The notes: generated by a model from the sequence alone, not told the origin. A stretch of DNA of 64,000 bases from Paenibacillus xylanilyticus (GCF_009664365.1 NZ_CP044310.1:5581501-5645500), one strand, 5' to 3'; counted from the stretch's first letter, positions 25,943-34,018 are shown. Translations and numbers: made by a program.

Positions 25943-26395
25943 TTATGAAGAAGATTTTGGTGTTTTGCCAATTCCCCACAACATTACAATAATGATGATA
26001 AACGCAATCAGGGCAAGCAATGGAATCGTGATGAAACCAAACCAGTTCAAATAGTCGGTATAACAAGGAATTTGCCCACAAGCAACGGAATTGCCAGTAG
26101 CTGAATAGATTCGCTGAATCGTAACGTGGTATAACGAGATTCCACCGCCAATGAAACTAAGCGGAAGCACATATTTGGTAATCCCTACATCATCCTTGAA
26201 GTAGGCAATTCCAAGTACTATGGTCAGTGGATACATAAAAATTCGCTGGAACCAGCACAGATCACAAGGGATATATCCCTTAATCTCGCTGAAATATAAA
26301 CTTCCTCCCGTCGCGATGACGGATACGGCCCAAGCAATAAACAGCCGGGTATCCACGTGTCTCGCCGGTCGCTCAGGTTTTGATGATGTACTCAT
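25943..26395 (-). CDS. bdbC: Disulfide bond formation protein BdbC (DsbB family)
   Basis: A 150-residue, four-helix quinone-linked thiol oxidoreductase that reoxidises an extracytoplasmic thioredoxin-like partner. The first redox pair is CDLC (Cys44 and Cys47, in YIPCDLCWFQRIFMYP) and the second is CGQIPC near residue 100. Both are intact. GAGGAGG lies 8 bases before the ATG. An extended -10 promoter is upstream. The DsbA-like partner BdbD is not in the window; the YtkA-like lipoprotein is the cotranscribed neighbour. Confidence 0.95.
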   Translation of the reverse strand: MSTSSKPERPARHVDTRLFIAWAVSVIATGGSLYFSEIKGYIPCDLCWFQRIFMYPLTIVLGIAYFKDDVGITKYVLPLSFIGGGISLYHVTIQRIYSATGNSVACGQIPCYTDYLNWFGFITIPLLALIAFIIIIVMLWGIGKTPKSSS

Positions 26396-26489
26396 TCATC
26401 TGGCCTCCTCTGCATTTTGAAATATCATAATACCTCATTCATGACGCAAGGGCTATTCAAGCCGTTATGTAGGGTGTTACATGATGATC

Positions 26490-26498
26490 ATTATACCA
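26490..26498 (-). promoter_or_regulatory. Extended -10 promoter of bdbC
   Basis: TGGTATAAT on the minus strand is a perfect -10 box with the TGN extension; no good -35 is needed or seen. It lies about 95 bp before the bdbC start. Confidence 0.5.
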
Positions 26499-26524
26499 AA
26501 TATTTGAATAAATTGGTGAAACAC

Positions 26525-26547
26525 AAAAGAGCTGCCTTGCGGGCAGC
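26525..26547 (-). terminator. Terminator after the duplicated-domain secreted protein gene
   Basis: GCTGCC (26531-26536) pairs with GGCAGC (26542-26547) with a short loop, followed by UCUUUUGU on the minus strand, 44 bp past the stop. Confidence 0.7.
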
Positions 26548-26590
26548 CCTCCTGCTTCTTTCTGGTTACTCGTTGGTCTACTTCCTATGA

Positions 26591-28231
26591 TTACATCGAT
26601 TTGGTCAATGTGATGGAACCGTCCTTTTGAGCCCATTTTACGTCCCAGTTCAGAATTTCAGCAATGAAACGCAGGGGTACTTGGGTACGTCCGTCTTTGT
26701 TAACAAACACTGTGGAGCCTACGTTCTTCTTCATACCGTTCACTTCCATGACTTTGTTGTTCACCCAGAATACGAGGGTATCATCACCAGCCATAACCGT
26801 AACTTCCTGGGCTTTTTTATCCCATTTCACCGTTGCACCAATTCCTTCACTCAGGAAGCGAAGTGGAATGTACGTCGTGTTTTTCCAGAGCACGGGTGTA
26901 GTGTCCATGTTGGTCGTTTTATCGTTAATTTTCAGCATTTTGCTGTTCAGCTTCATCCAAACAGTGGTCATGTCCGGAGCTGGCGTTGGTGTTGGGGCAG
27001 GTGTCATCGGCTCCTGAAACTTGTCATTGTTCTGAGTCACGATCGCATTACCCAGGGCTTGACCTACACCAAACATCACTTTGAAACCTTCACGATTCGT
27101 TGTATATGAAGCATCATAATTGCCGGCTGCATATTGGTCGAGAACTTTCTGTACTTGCTCCTCGTGTGTAGTCAGTGCTTCTTGTCCGGCTGCCTTAGGC
27201 AGATTGCCTGCAGTTGCCGAATCGAGGAATGCAGCAAATTCTGTGGTGAAACCATCAATACGCTTCTCTACCGCTGCACGAGCTGCTGCATCATTGTTTT
27301 TAACGGCTTTTACATAGTCACTCTGTGCATTAACATGATTGGTTACCCAAATTTTCTCGAAAGCGTTGGCTCCGTCATTACCGTAGATCGAAGCAATGGC
27401 TGCTTTGAAATCAGCTGTGTTCCCGGCTTCAGCTGTAACCAGAGCATTCGAGGCAGCTGTCCGTCCATCATATTCCTCTTGCATTTGCAGGGCAGACAGC
27501 GCAAAGTGCTCGGAAGCCAGGTGATTCAGAGCAGATCTTAGATCAGCTGCTTTTGTATCGGCTTTGGTGTTCTCGAACTTTTCAGGCATTTGTGTCGTGA
27601 TTGCCGTGGAGAGCGCTTTACTTACGTCGAACATCTCCTTGAAACCTTCGCGGTACGCCTTGTATGCATCGCTGTAATCTCCGGCTACATATTCATCGAA
27701 TACTTTTTGCACGAGATCTTCATGTACCTTCAGTGCTTCTTTGGCTGCCGCTTTTGGCAATTTGCCTTCCGTTGCGGTGTTCAGGAATGTGGAGAACTCA
27801 TCGACAAATCCATTGATGTTATCCTGTGCTTGTTTGATGCCAGCCTGGTTGCCCATTTTGGTTGCTTTCACCAAGTCGTCGGTGTATTTATTATGAGCAC
27901 GGAAGATACGTTCGAATTCCTTCGCACCTGCATCACCGTACAGGGAGGCGATGGCCGGCTGCATATCCAGGGCATTTTGGTCGAGTGCTTTGTAAGCTGC
28001 GTCTGCATCTTTTGCTCCGTCATATGCTTTAGCCATAGCTGTTACCGCCAGTGCAAAATGTTCCGAAAGTAGGTGATCCAAGTTGGCTCTAAGGTCAGCA
28101 GCAGGTGTGTTCACGGAAACCTTCATCGTAGTCAGTGGCATCTGTTGTGCAGAAGCAGCCCCTGCGATTCCCGGCATCAAGAGCGTCAAGCTTAGCATGG
28201 GTGCGATAAACTTCTTCATTTTCATTTTCAT
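26591..28231 (-). CDS. Secreted protein: two helical repeats plus copper-amine-oxidase N-domain
   Basis: A 546-residue exported protein. A signal peptide (about residues 1-28, ending GAASA) is followed by two copies of a helical domain of about 180 residues. Each copy has DLR-L-HL-SEHFAL, an ASxYGxxGAxxFExI segment, a histidine near AHNKY/NHVNA, LPKAA-EAL--HE--VQKV and REGFK-MF-V--AL. A proline-threonine linker leads to a C-terminal copper-amine-oxidase N-domain (IPLRFLSEGIGATVKWDKKAQEVT), a wall- or surface-associated module. The conserved His/Glu set suggests a metal-binding helix bundle; this is inference. ATG 28231 has GAGGAG upstream. Confidence 0.8.
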   Translation of the reverse strand: MKMKMKKFIAPMLSLTLLMPGIAGAASAQQMPLTTMKVSVNTPAADLRANLDHLLSEHFALAVTAMAKAYDGAKDADAAYKALDQNALDMQPAIASLYGDAGAKEFERIFRAHNKYTDDLVKATKMGNQAGIKQAQDNINGFVDEFSTFLNTATEGKLPKAAAKEALKVHEDLVQKVFDEYVAGDYSDAYKAYREGFKEMFDVSKALSTAITTQMPEKFENTKADTKAADLRSALNHLASEHFALSALQMQEEYDGRTAASNALVTAEAGNTADFKAAIASIYGNDGANAFEKIWVTNHVNAQSDYVKAVKNNDAAARAAVEKRIDGFTTEFAAFLDSATAGNLPKAAGQEALTTHEEQVQKVLDQYAAGNYDASYTTNREGFKVMFGVGQALGNAIVTQNNDKFQEPMTPAPTPTPAPDMTTVWMKLNSKMLKINDKTTNMDTTPVLWKNTTYIPLRFLSEGIGATVKWDKKAQEVTVMAGDDTLVFWVNNKVMEVNGMKKNVGSTVFVNKDGRTQVPLRFIAEILNWDVKWAQKDGSITLTKSM

Positions 28232-28332
28232 TACGTATTCACTCCTCAATCTAATTTTGTATGCTTTGTTTCCTCGTCGTCGTTTTCAAAGGGTGTAACG
28301 CAGGGATCCCTAATCTGGATCACCCCATAGGC

Positions 28333-28370
28333 AAAAAAAATTCACGGCCTCCGTTTGAGAGAGCCGCGAA
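28333..28370 (-). terminator. Terminator-like hairpin in the leader of the secreted protein gene
   Basis: TTC-CGGC-TC pairs with GA-GCCG-GAA (28341-28370) and eight U residues follow on the minus strand. No minus-strand gene ends upstream, so it lies inside the 5' leader of the gene starting at 28231 and may attenuate it. Confidence 0.6.
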
Positions 28371-28392
28371 TCCGCATCACTACTGGTTTTTT

Positions 28393-28412
28393 TCATAATC
28401 ATAATCATTTTA
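28393..28412 (-). promoter_or_regulatory. Fur-box-like site overlapping a -10 element
   Basis: TGATTATGATTATGA (28393-28407, minus) matches the 7-1-7 Fur box TGATAATNATTATCA at 12 of 14 defined positions. It abuts a TAAAAT -10 box (28407-28412) with TTTCAA 18 bp upstream. The arrangement would let an iron-loaded repressor block the gene at 28231. The rest of the 333-base gap has no gene. Confidence 0.4.
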
Positions 28413-28564
28413 ATTTATTGTGATCTATTGTTGAAATTGAGTTGTATACACTGTAAGTCATCTGCTTAATTTCCCTTAATCTCACAAATAAAACCTTACA
28501 TCCCAGGTCATCCTGGGGTACAATAAAGGAGATGAATTATATGCCTTTTGAAGGAGGTTCACTC

Positions 28565-28771
28565 ATGAGTTGGCTGCCTTATCTTTTAATTATTGGTATT
28601 GCCTTGTTCGGCGGCATTGCCACCCTGATCATCGGAAATTCCAAAGCCAATCAGACCAGCAACCCCGAATACGACCGCCGAACCAAGCAGAATTTGAGCC
28701 GGTTAACCTATGTATACGTTGGTGCAATCGTGCTTGGCATGGGCGGACTGGTCCTTTACCTTGTAAACTAA
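28565..28771 (+). CDS. Small two-helix membrane protein, function unknown
   Basis: A 68-residue protein with a strong GAAGGAGG ribosome site. Two hydrophobic helices (about residues 4-24 and 48-67) flank a polar loop, GNSKANQTSNPEYDRRTKQNLSR when read in parts. I do not recognise the family. It stands alone between divergent gene starts. An ATG 11 codons upstream lacks a ribosome site. Confidence 0.75.
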   Translation: MSWLPYLLIIGIALFGGIATLIIGNSKANQTSNPEYDRRTKQNLSRLTYVYVGAIVLGMGGLVLYLVN

Positions 28772-29171
28772 ACGAACTCCCTGGTTCAATTAAGTATGAC
28801 TTTATATCTGTTCAACATCTCAATCGTTCGTTTTACATATAAGATGACTGGGGAATTCATTCCCCTCTCCTTGATCACCGCCAAGCACCCTCGCAGCATC
28901 CATACATGGATCTGTTCACACAAGGCTCCTTTTGATCAATACACCTCATACACATACCCAACTTCAAATTCGAACCACAATGAATGTCGGTCAAGCTTCC
29001 CTCTCTCCTTTTCATTTTATTGGTTTCACTATGCTCATAAATAGATTTGCAATGTTTACAAGTTGGAGATAATTCAGAATTATTATCGATAACTTCCGGG
29101 TTTAATATAAAGCCATAAGGGACAGCGAGCCCTACAAATGACAATCATAAGTTGATCCTAACATTTTACAC
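28772..29171. other. AT-rich intergenic stretch without a gene
   Basis: About 400 bases without a credible reading frame: the longest frame (28875-29144, minus) lacks a ribosome site and family resemblance. The right end merges into the dyad and repeat motif at 29162-29200. I see no terminator after the small membrane protein. Confidence 0.5.
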
Positions 29172-29200
29172 GGTACTGCAAACGAAGTGGTAAAGTGTAA
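29172..29200 (+). repeat. 29-bp dispersed repeat motif, copy A
   Basis: This 29-base stretch, starting GGTACTGCAA and ending AAAGTGTAA, matches 37264-37292 at 26 of 29 positions. Here it lies inside a dyad (TTTTACAC left, GTGTAAA right) 47 bp upstream of a secreted-protein gene. In the other copy it is the right end of a long inverted-repeat element. Confidence 0.7.
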
Positions 29201-29246
29201 ATTCGATCAGATCAACTTATACACTGAGCCTAAAGGAGAGTTATAT

Positions 29247-30353
29247 ATGATGAAAAAAAACCTGAAGAAATCTGCTGCAGCGATGATGGTTCTTGGCATG
29301 ACCTTAACAGGAGCTGCTGGTGTATTCGCCGGTACTCAACTGGAGAAAATCTCCGCTTATCTTAATCATGGCATCAGCTTCAATGTAGATGGAGCAGCTT
29401 ATACACCAACGGATGGCAATGGGAATAAACTTGCACCGATCACTTACAACAATTCAACCTACCTGCCTGTACGTGCCATTGCTGAAGCGCTGCATGTTCC
29501 TGTATCGTACGACGGCAAAAAAGGTCAGGTTACCATCGGCGAAGCAGCCAGCAATCCTTCTGCCCTGTCCAATGTAACCTACAGTGCTGCGCAAAAAGAA
29601 GCAATTCAAAAAGCATTTGCACAGTTCGATGGTTTTGAAACAGCCTATGCACCTCAGCAAAGTATCCAAGGTGATACGTTTAAAAGCGTTGGCGCCGGGG
29701 GTGATGGTGTAAGCTTTGTCTTCACCCATATGAAAGTAAGCATATCTCCACGTGATTACTCGGATGGCTATGACAGCAAAGATGTGAAATTGTCCAATGG
29801 AGTAACTGCCAAATGGTACACGCCGGATCAAACGGGCATGCTGACCTTCCTATTGGATGATCGTTATGTAACGCTTAGCTCCCCTGACCATAAGTTGACT
29901 CAGGCACAGCTTGCTCAGGTGGCCGTATCTGTCCAAAAGGTGAATAACAACGATCAAGGCATTACCGGGTTTGCCAATGTAAATTACACCAAGGAACAAG
30001 CAGCTACCATTCGTAAAGCATTTGCGAAATTCGATGGCTTTGAGACGGCTTACGCGCCTCAGCACATGATTGCCGGAGATGCATTCAAAAGTGTAAGTGC
30101 CGGCGGTGATGGCGTTAACTTTGTTTTCAAACATATGAATGTGACGGTATCCCCGAAAGACTACTCGTTCAGCTATGATGGCAAAGAAGTCAAACTGTCT
30201 AACGGCGTAAAAGCCAAGTGGTATACACCGGACAAAACAGATCTGCTGACCTTCCAACTGGATGATCGCTATGTTACGCTCAGCTCACCAAATAATGCAC
30301 TGACACACACACAGCTGGAACAAATGGCCGTATCCGTGCAAAAACTGAAATAA
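29247..30353 (+). CDS. Secreted protein: copper-amine-oxidase N-domain plus duplicated domain
   Basis: A 368-residue exported protein with a signal peptide (residues 1-28, ending GVFAG). A short copper-amine-oxidase N-domain (about 40-98, ITYNNSTYLPVRAIAEALHVPVSYD in parts) comes first. Two tandem copies of a domain of about 120 residues follow (109-236 and 248-368). Both copies share KAFAxFDGFETAYAPQ, FKSVxAGGDGVxFVFxHM, VKLSNGVxAKWYTPDxT and LDDRYVTLSSP. I do not recognise this repeat. AAAGGAGAG precedes two tandem ATGs. It is not related in sequence to the repeats of the 26.6-28.2 kb protein, although both carry the same N-domain type. Confidence 0.82.
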   Translation: MMKKNLKKSAAAMMVLGMTLTGAAGVFAGTQLEKISAYLNHGISFNVDGAAYTPTDGNGNKLAPITYNNSTYLPVRAIAEALHVPVSYDGKKGQVTIGEAASNPSALSNVTYSAAQKEAIQKAFAQFDGFETAYAPQQSIQGDTFKSVGAGGDGVSFVFTHMKVSISPRDYSDGYDSKDVKLSNGVTAKWYTPDQTGMLTFLLDDRYVTLSSPDHKLTQAQLAQVAVSVQKVNNNDQGITGFANVNYTKEQAATIRKAFAKFDGFETAYAPQHMIAGDAFKSVSAGGDGVNFVFKHMNVTVSPKDYSFSYDGKEVKLSNGVKAKWYTPDKTDLLTFQLDDRYVTLSSPNNALTHTQLEQMAVSVQKLK

Positions 30354-30362
30354 AACGAAACA

Positions 30363-30422
30363 TACTAAAACACACATCATGCTGCTCCTATTAACGGGGG
30401 CAGCTTTGATGTGTGTTTTGTC
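30363..30422. terminator. Strong terminator after the duplicated-domain gene
   Basis: AAAACACACATCA (30367-30379) pairs with TGATGTGTGTTTT (30407-30419), with an inner GCTGC-CC/GG-GCAGC stem. Confidence 0.9.
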
Positions 30423-30469
30423 CTATTCCAAACAATATGACTGTTATGAAAACAAGGCTTTCGTCCAGC

Positions 30470-30497
30470 TTCAATTCACTCCAGATGCGGTTATAAT
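30470..30497 (+). promoter_or_regulatory. Promoter of the WXG100 gene
   Basis: A perfect TATAAT (30492-30497) lies 54 bp before the ATG; the best -35 is TTCAAT (30470-30475) at 16 bp, which is weak. Confidence 0.5.
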
Positions 30498-30550
30498 GAA
30501 TGGTATATGCACATTTAATAGAGCCATGAACAGATAGGGAGGGAAAAACA

Positions 30551-30826
30551 ATGAACCAGCGAATAGATCTTTCGCCTGAGGAGCTGCAGCAGCTGGCAGG
30601 TGAATTCAGCAAGGCTTCCCAGAACGGTAATGATATTTTGGCACAGCTGAGAACGATGGTGGATCAAGCCGAAGGCCAGTGGGAAGGTGAACGGCAGCGT
30701 GAATTCATGCAGCGGATCAACGACAGTATGACATCGATCAGCAATTATCTCCTTGGTTTGCAGGAGACCAGCACCAGTCTGCAGCAGACAGCAACCCGCT
30801 TTCGTGAAACGGATCAGTCACGCTAG
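30551..30826 (+). CDS. WXG100-family protein (EsxA-like)
   Basis: A 91-residue two-helix protein with the turn motif Trp44-Glu45-Gly46 (AEGQWEGERQREF) between helices of about 35 residues, the hallmark of type VII secretion substrates. It lacks the usual C-terminal YxxxD/E export signal; the tail reads QQTATRFRETDQSR. RBS AGGGAGGG precedes the ATG. It faces the unknown cluster on the other strand and is the only free-standing WXG100 gene in the window; no EssC-type ATPase is seen. Confidence 0.88.
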   Translation: MNQRIDLSPEELQQLAGEFSKASQNGNDILAQLRTMVDQAEGQWEGERQREFMQRINDSMTSISNYLLGLQETSTSLQQTATRFRETDQSR

Positions 30827-30838
30827 GACTGATCCGTT
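30808..30838 (+). other. Perfect 11-bp inverted repeat around the WXG100 stop codon
   Basis: AACGGATCAGT and ACTGATCCGTT flank a 9-base loop that contains the TAG stop. No U-tract follows directly, so it is either an inefficient terminator or an mRNA-stabilising hairpin. Confidence 0.6.
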
Positions 30839-30915
30839 ATCCGTTAAGGTTGTATTTTCAACTTTGCACATTTCTGCAACGTTCATATTTATTTTTTTTC
30901 AACTCAAGCCATCAT

Positions 30916-31182
30916 TTATTCATTCAAATTCCCAGCAAATGCTTCTTCTTCCTCATCCACATACCCTCTGAAAATAATCTCTTCGATATCTTCATGATTA
31001 AATACATACGTATAATCCGGATTAATATATCCCTCCGGGTACAAACACCCAATGTAATCGAACTGACGAGGCGGTTCTGTCATTAACATCTGCTTGCGTC
31101 CATAAATGACAAGCTTTTTGGTGCCTTCCTTCAGCCGGATTACGGAGCCGTTGGGCAGTAAAGTCAATGTATCTTTTTCCAT
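30916..31182 (-). CDS. DUF4176-family protein (type VII secretion-associated)
   Basis: An 88-residue protein with the core LLPNGSVIRLKEGTKKLVIYGR, which is the DUF4176 signature, and a C-terminal EEIIFRGYVDEEEEAF acidic end. DUF4176 proteins of unknown function are often encoded in type VII secretion or LXG-toxin loci. The start is ATG 31182 with AAGGAGG upstream; an in-frame TTG at 31203 overlaps that ribosome site. The ribosome site overlaps the stop of the membrane-protein gene, so the two are coupled. It is the last gene of the cluster. Confidence 0.82.
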   Translation of the reverse strand: MEKDTLTLLPNGSVIRLKEGTKKLVIYGRKQMLMTEPPRQFDYIGCLYPEGYINPDYTYVFNHEDIEEIIFRGYVDEEEEAFAGNLNE

Positions 31183-31199
31183 ATGGTATGTAACCTCCT

Positions 31200-31937
31200 T
31201 CAACTATTCTGCGCTTTATGTGCGGTGGTTTCCTTCGGGGCATGCAGTACCCGGCGCAGCCAGTAATACCGATGCACATCCATGATAAAGTGAAATACAA
31301 CAAAAGCCAGCATAATATAGACACACATCAGGACCACCGCAACCGTCTGCTGCGTGACAAAGGCCAATGATAGATTGGCCACCAGATAACCGGCCCCAGT
31401 CAGCATGGTCAGCGTCGCGACAGGCATACGTGAGCCTTTACCCGCTTTTGGTCGATGTGGAGGTTGCTGCAGCTTACGCAGATGGAACCTGGCATACTGA
31501 TACAAGGCGAAACCGTATACTGCAAACGACCCGATCGCATACCATGGGGTTGTCAGTCCAAGCATGCCATAAGCAAACTTTTGCACGATGATCATGAATC
31601 CCAGGGAACAGACGATTCCAAATACGCCGCGGAACAAAACATAATTCAGCTGCAGTCTGCGCGGTGCCGCAATCAGGGCTAATGCCCATACATTCATGAC
31701 TGCCAGAGGAGGCAGCAGAATATAAGCATATAAGGACTGGAACGGAATACTAAATATCGGGATTAGCAGGAAGACATTCAGAAAAAAGAGTACCAGCGTA
31801 CTTGCGCTGAAACGAATCCCATCCGCCGCATATACCGCAAGATAATTTTCAAACGCCTCCGGGTGGTAGGAGGTTCCTTCTACCCTTTTCACAGCAGAAT
31901 TATTCGTAGATGACGTGGAACGTTTCTGACGGGCCAT
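31200..31937 (-). CDS. Polytopic membrane protein of the WXG-linked cluster
   Basis: A 245-residue protein with six or seven predicted helices and basic ends (MARQKRSTSSTNN..., HAPKETTAHKAQNS). A short motif EAFENYLAVYAADGIRFSAST precedes the first helix pair. I do not recognise the family. Its ATG follows the stop of the WXG-headed protein with no gap (TAGATG), so the two products are made together and may interact in the membrane, for example as an anchor or immunity partner. That role is inference. Confidence 0.8.
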   Translation of the reverse strand: MARQKRSTSSTNNSAVKRVEGTSYHPEAFENYLAVYAADGIRFSASTLVLFFLNVFLLIPIFSIPFQSLYAYILLPPLAVMNVWALALIAAPRRLQLNYVLFRGVFGIVCSLGFMIIVQKFAYGMLGLTTPWYAIGSFAVYGFALYQYARFHLRKLQQPPHRPKAGKGSRMPVATLTMLTGAGYLVANLSLAFVTQQTVAVVLMCVYIMLAFVVFHFIMDVHRYYWLRRVLHAPKETTAHKAQNS

Positions 31938-32900
31938 CTATTTGAACCATCCTGATACGGTAGACCAGGCTTTCTTCGCTCCGTGTTTCACCACATCTTT
32001 CACGGAATCATCCTGCCCGTCGCCATCCAGATCCATATTCATGGTTACCCCTTCGGCGAGATACGTCAGACCTACGGATACACCCAAACCAACCGCACCA
32101 ACGGCCAGTACGGGTGCTGCCGCAGGCAGAATCGCAGCGGTCAGCAGAGTTGCACCTACTGTCGTTGCCCCACCAACCACAACGTTTCCGATGATATCCC
32201 CGGCAATTTTGTCAGAGGATGCATTCTGGCTGATGTTTTCCTGCGTGTCTGTGAACACATCAATGCCAACGCTGGCCCAGCCCAGCTTATCCGTCAATGC
32301 TGATCTGACCGCATAACCGGGTTTGATCATCGAGGCGATTTCCTTAATCTGAGGCGTGGCCGTTCCGTTGGCTATTCTGGCTTCAATGTCACGAACATAA
32401 TGAATTTTATATTCACGGGGTCTGCCATTGACTACAGTATTATTTTTGACGGAATCATAACTTTCACGAACCAAAATTCGCGGAGTATTCCGATCAAGCT
32501 GCTGCTTCACCATATAGCCATTTCTAACCCGATACCCCAGTTTGGCAACAGCCGCTGCCGCCGTCAGTGTACCCACCGTGCTGCCAGGACCATCGAATGG
32601 TGCAAGTGGGTTAATGCCTGTCAGCCCAAATGTTCCCCCGGATTGATCCTCCTGTTCCATTCGCTCACGAGTCGTTTTCACATATGCAGCCAGCTGCTGC
32701 ATGCTCTGTCCAGCAGTCTGAAACCGCTGCTGATGCGACTGATACAAGCCAATAATGGTCTGCCGGTTACTAGACTGCCAGGCCGCTCCCTGAATGGAAC
32801 GCTGGAGAACACCATCTACCTGCTGCAGCTGTGCAGTAACCTGTTCAATCTGCTGTGCCAGCGAGTTCAGGTACTCCGACTTCATAATAATCTTGGTCAA
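31938..32900 (-). CDS. WXG100-like helical head fused to a glycine-rich body; putative type VII substrate
   Basis: A 320-residue protein. Residues 1-90 form two long helices with a central turn GAAWQSSNRQ (Trp41, WxS instead of WxG), as in WXG100 or LXG substrates. A GTFGLTGINPLAPFDGPGST linker, a basic middle part (IKEIASMIKPGYAVRSAL) and a hydrophobic glycine/alanine-rich stretch (about 235-280) follow. The end has DLDGDGQDDS, an EF-hand-like calcium loop. No known toxin domain is visible. It is preceded by a 37-bp gap and followed directly by the membrane-protein gene. Secreted effector is the best guess. Confidence 0.72.
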   Translation of the reverse strand: MTKIIMKSEYLNSLAQQIEQVTAQLQQVDGVLQRSIQGAAWQSSNRQTIIGLYQSHQQRFQTAGQSMQQLAAYVKTTRERMEQEDQSGGTFGLTGINPLAPFDGPGSTVGTLTAAAAVAKLGYRVRNGYMVKQQLDRNTPRILVRESYDSVKNNTVVNGRPREYKIHYVRDIEARIANGTATPQIKEIASMIKPGYAVRSALTDKLGWASVGIDVFTDTQENISQNASSDKIAGDIIGNVVVGGATTVGATLLTAAILPAAAPVLAVGAVGLGVSVGLTYLAEGVTMNMDLDGDGQDDSVKDVVKHGAKKAWSTVSGWFK

Positions 32901-32937
32901 CTGGATCTCCCCCTTAAGCTACCTGCGTTCTATGGGA

Positions 32938-33795
32938 TTAAACTGCAGGCAAAATGGATAACGAACGCGTCGTTAGCAAAAAAAGGCTCTGGATCAGCTC
33001 TTCTTCTGTTATCTTGAATGCTGTAAACATGTCTTTTCTTTCACTTTCCATGTCTTCGATGAACAGCCAATTGCCTGCACGACTGCCGATAAAATAAATG
33101 GTCTGTGGCTTGTTCTGCATCCCGCGGGTGGATACCTCAAACTGCCCTTGTTTCTGGATGTTAACAAACGCTTGGGTCAGTTCGTGAATTGCAGCCGAAT
33201 GTACATGCAGGTCCTGGCGCAAGGCGTTGGTTACCCTATCGATGCCTGATTCATTATCCAGCGTCAGCAACTGCTGCAGTGTGTGCTTCTGAATAGGGGT
33301 ATGGATGGATTCCTCGGCAGAGTCAGGCGATTCAATCCGATTGCCCATAATACGAAGCAAGTCCTGCAAGCTTTCGAATGAAGTCAGGGTCACCTGATCC
33401 CGTTCAGGATGCCAGAGCCATTCAACGATATTTGTTCCGGAAATGAAGCCATAGGTCAGAGATGATTCACGCTGTGCTGTGCCTGAGTTATGCAAGTGAA
33501 GCTTCATCACTGCGCTGCTGAGCTTGCAGCTCTGGAGCAGCTGATGGACTTGCGGATGTATGGTAATGTCATTATCTTCAGATTCAATAACGCCGTCCTT
33601 GATCAGATCGGCTTTTATTTTTTCAAATGCAGGCTTGGCCCGCTCACCCTGTAATGCAGCATCGTTCAGATGTGCAAAGAGTACTTCAGCTTCCGGGATA
33701 TTCATTAACTGAAACAGAAACAGAGCCTCCCGGCCAGAGCAGGTAAACGAAGTATATGTAGGCACAGTCATTCCTCTTTTCCATGATTTATGCAT
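32938..33795 (-). CDS. Unknown cytoplasmic protein at the head of the cluster
   Basis: A soluble protein of about 285 residues with no signal or membrane segment. The N-terminal FTCSGREALFLFQLMNIPEAEVLFAHL and the helix KPAFEKIKADLIKDGVI look like a small helical/winged region; the later part alternates strands and helices (YGFISGTNIVEWLWHPE, IYFIGSRAGNWLFIED). The overall pattern recalls EspG-type chaperones of ESX systems, but I cannot support that by motif. The start is uncertain: ATG 33795 has GGAG at 4 bases, while ATG 33771 begins MTVPTYTSF. Confidence 0.65.
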   Translation of the reverse strand: MHKSWKRGMTVPTYTSFTCSGREALFLFQLMNIPEAEVLFAHLNDAALQGERAKPAFEKIKADLIKDGVIESEDNDITIHPQVHQLLQSCKLSSAVMKLHLHNSGTAQRESSLTYGFISGTNIVEWLWHPERDQVTLTSFESLQDLLRIMGNRIESPDSAEESIHTPIQKHTLQQLLTLDNESGIDRVTNALRQDLHVHSAAIHELTQAFVNIQKQGQFEVSTRGMQNKPQTIYFIGSRAGNWLFIEDMESERKDMFTAFKITEEELIQSLFLLTTRSLSILPAV

Positions 33796-33824
33796 CAAAC
33801 TCCAATGGAAGAGCCTATCTTTTT

Positions 33825-33853
33825 ATTGTAAAAGGATCATCATTCAGGCTCAA
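33825..33853 (-). promoter_or_regulatory. Promoter of the WXG-linked minus-strand cluster
   Basis: TTGAGC (33848-33853) and TACAAT (33825-33830) are 17 bp apart on the minus strand, 30 bp before the first gene. The terminator upstream (33979-34006) makes this an independent transcription unit. Confidence 0.7.
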
Positions 33854-33971
33854 TGCGCCCCCGCTCCTGTTCTTGGGACGTTCAACCTGATTATATTTAC
33901 CCACTAAGCTGTGAAAACGCACAGGGTTGAATCACTTCTGAATTTTGAAATTTTAAATGAGAAGCTAGAAA

Positions 33972-34006
33972 CAAAAAAGCAGCAAGGACCGAATATTCCC
34001 TGCTGC
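33972..34006 (-). terminator. Terminator after the FGE-like gene
   Basis: GCAGCAAGGA (33979-33988) pairs with TCCCTGCTGC (33997-34006), followed on the minus strand by six U residues, 13 bp past the stop. Confidence 0.85.
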
Positions 34007-34018
34007 TTCCTATCGTCT

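Noticed and set aside
28875..29144. 89-codon cysteine-containing minus-strand frame in the 28.8-29.2 kb gap
   Set aside because: No start codon with a ribosome site and no recognisable domain; CxxC pairs appear to be chance.
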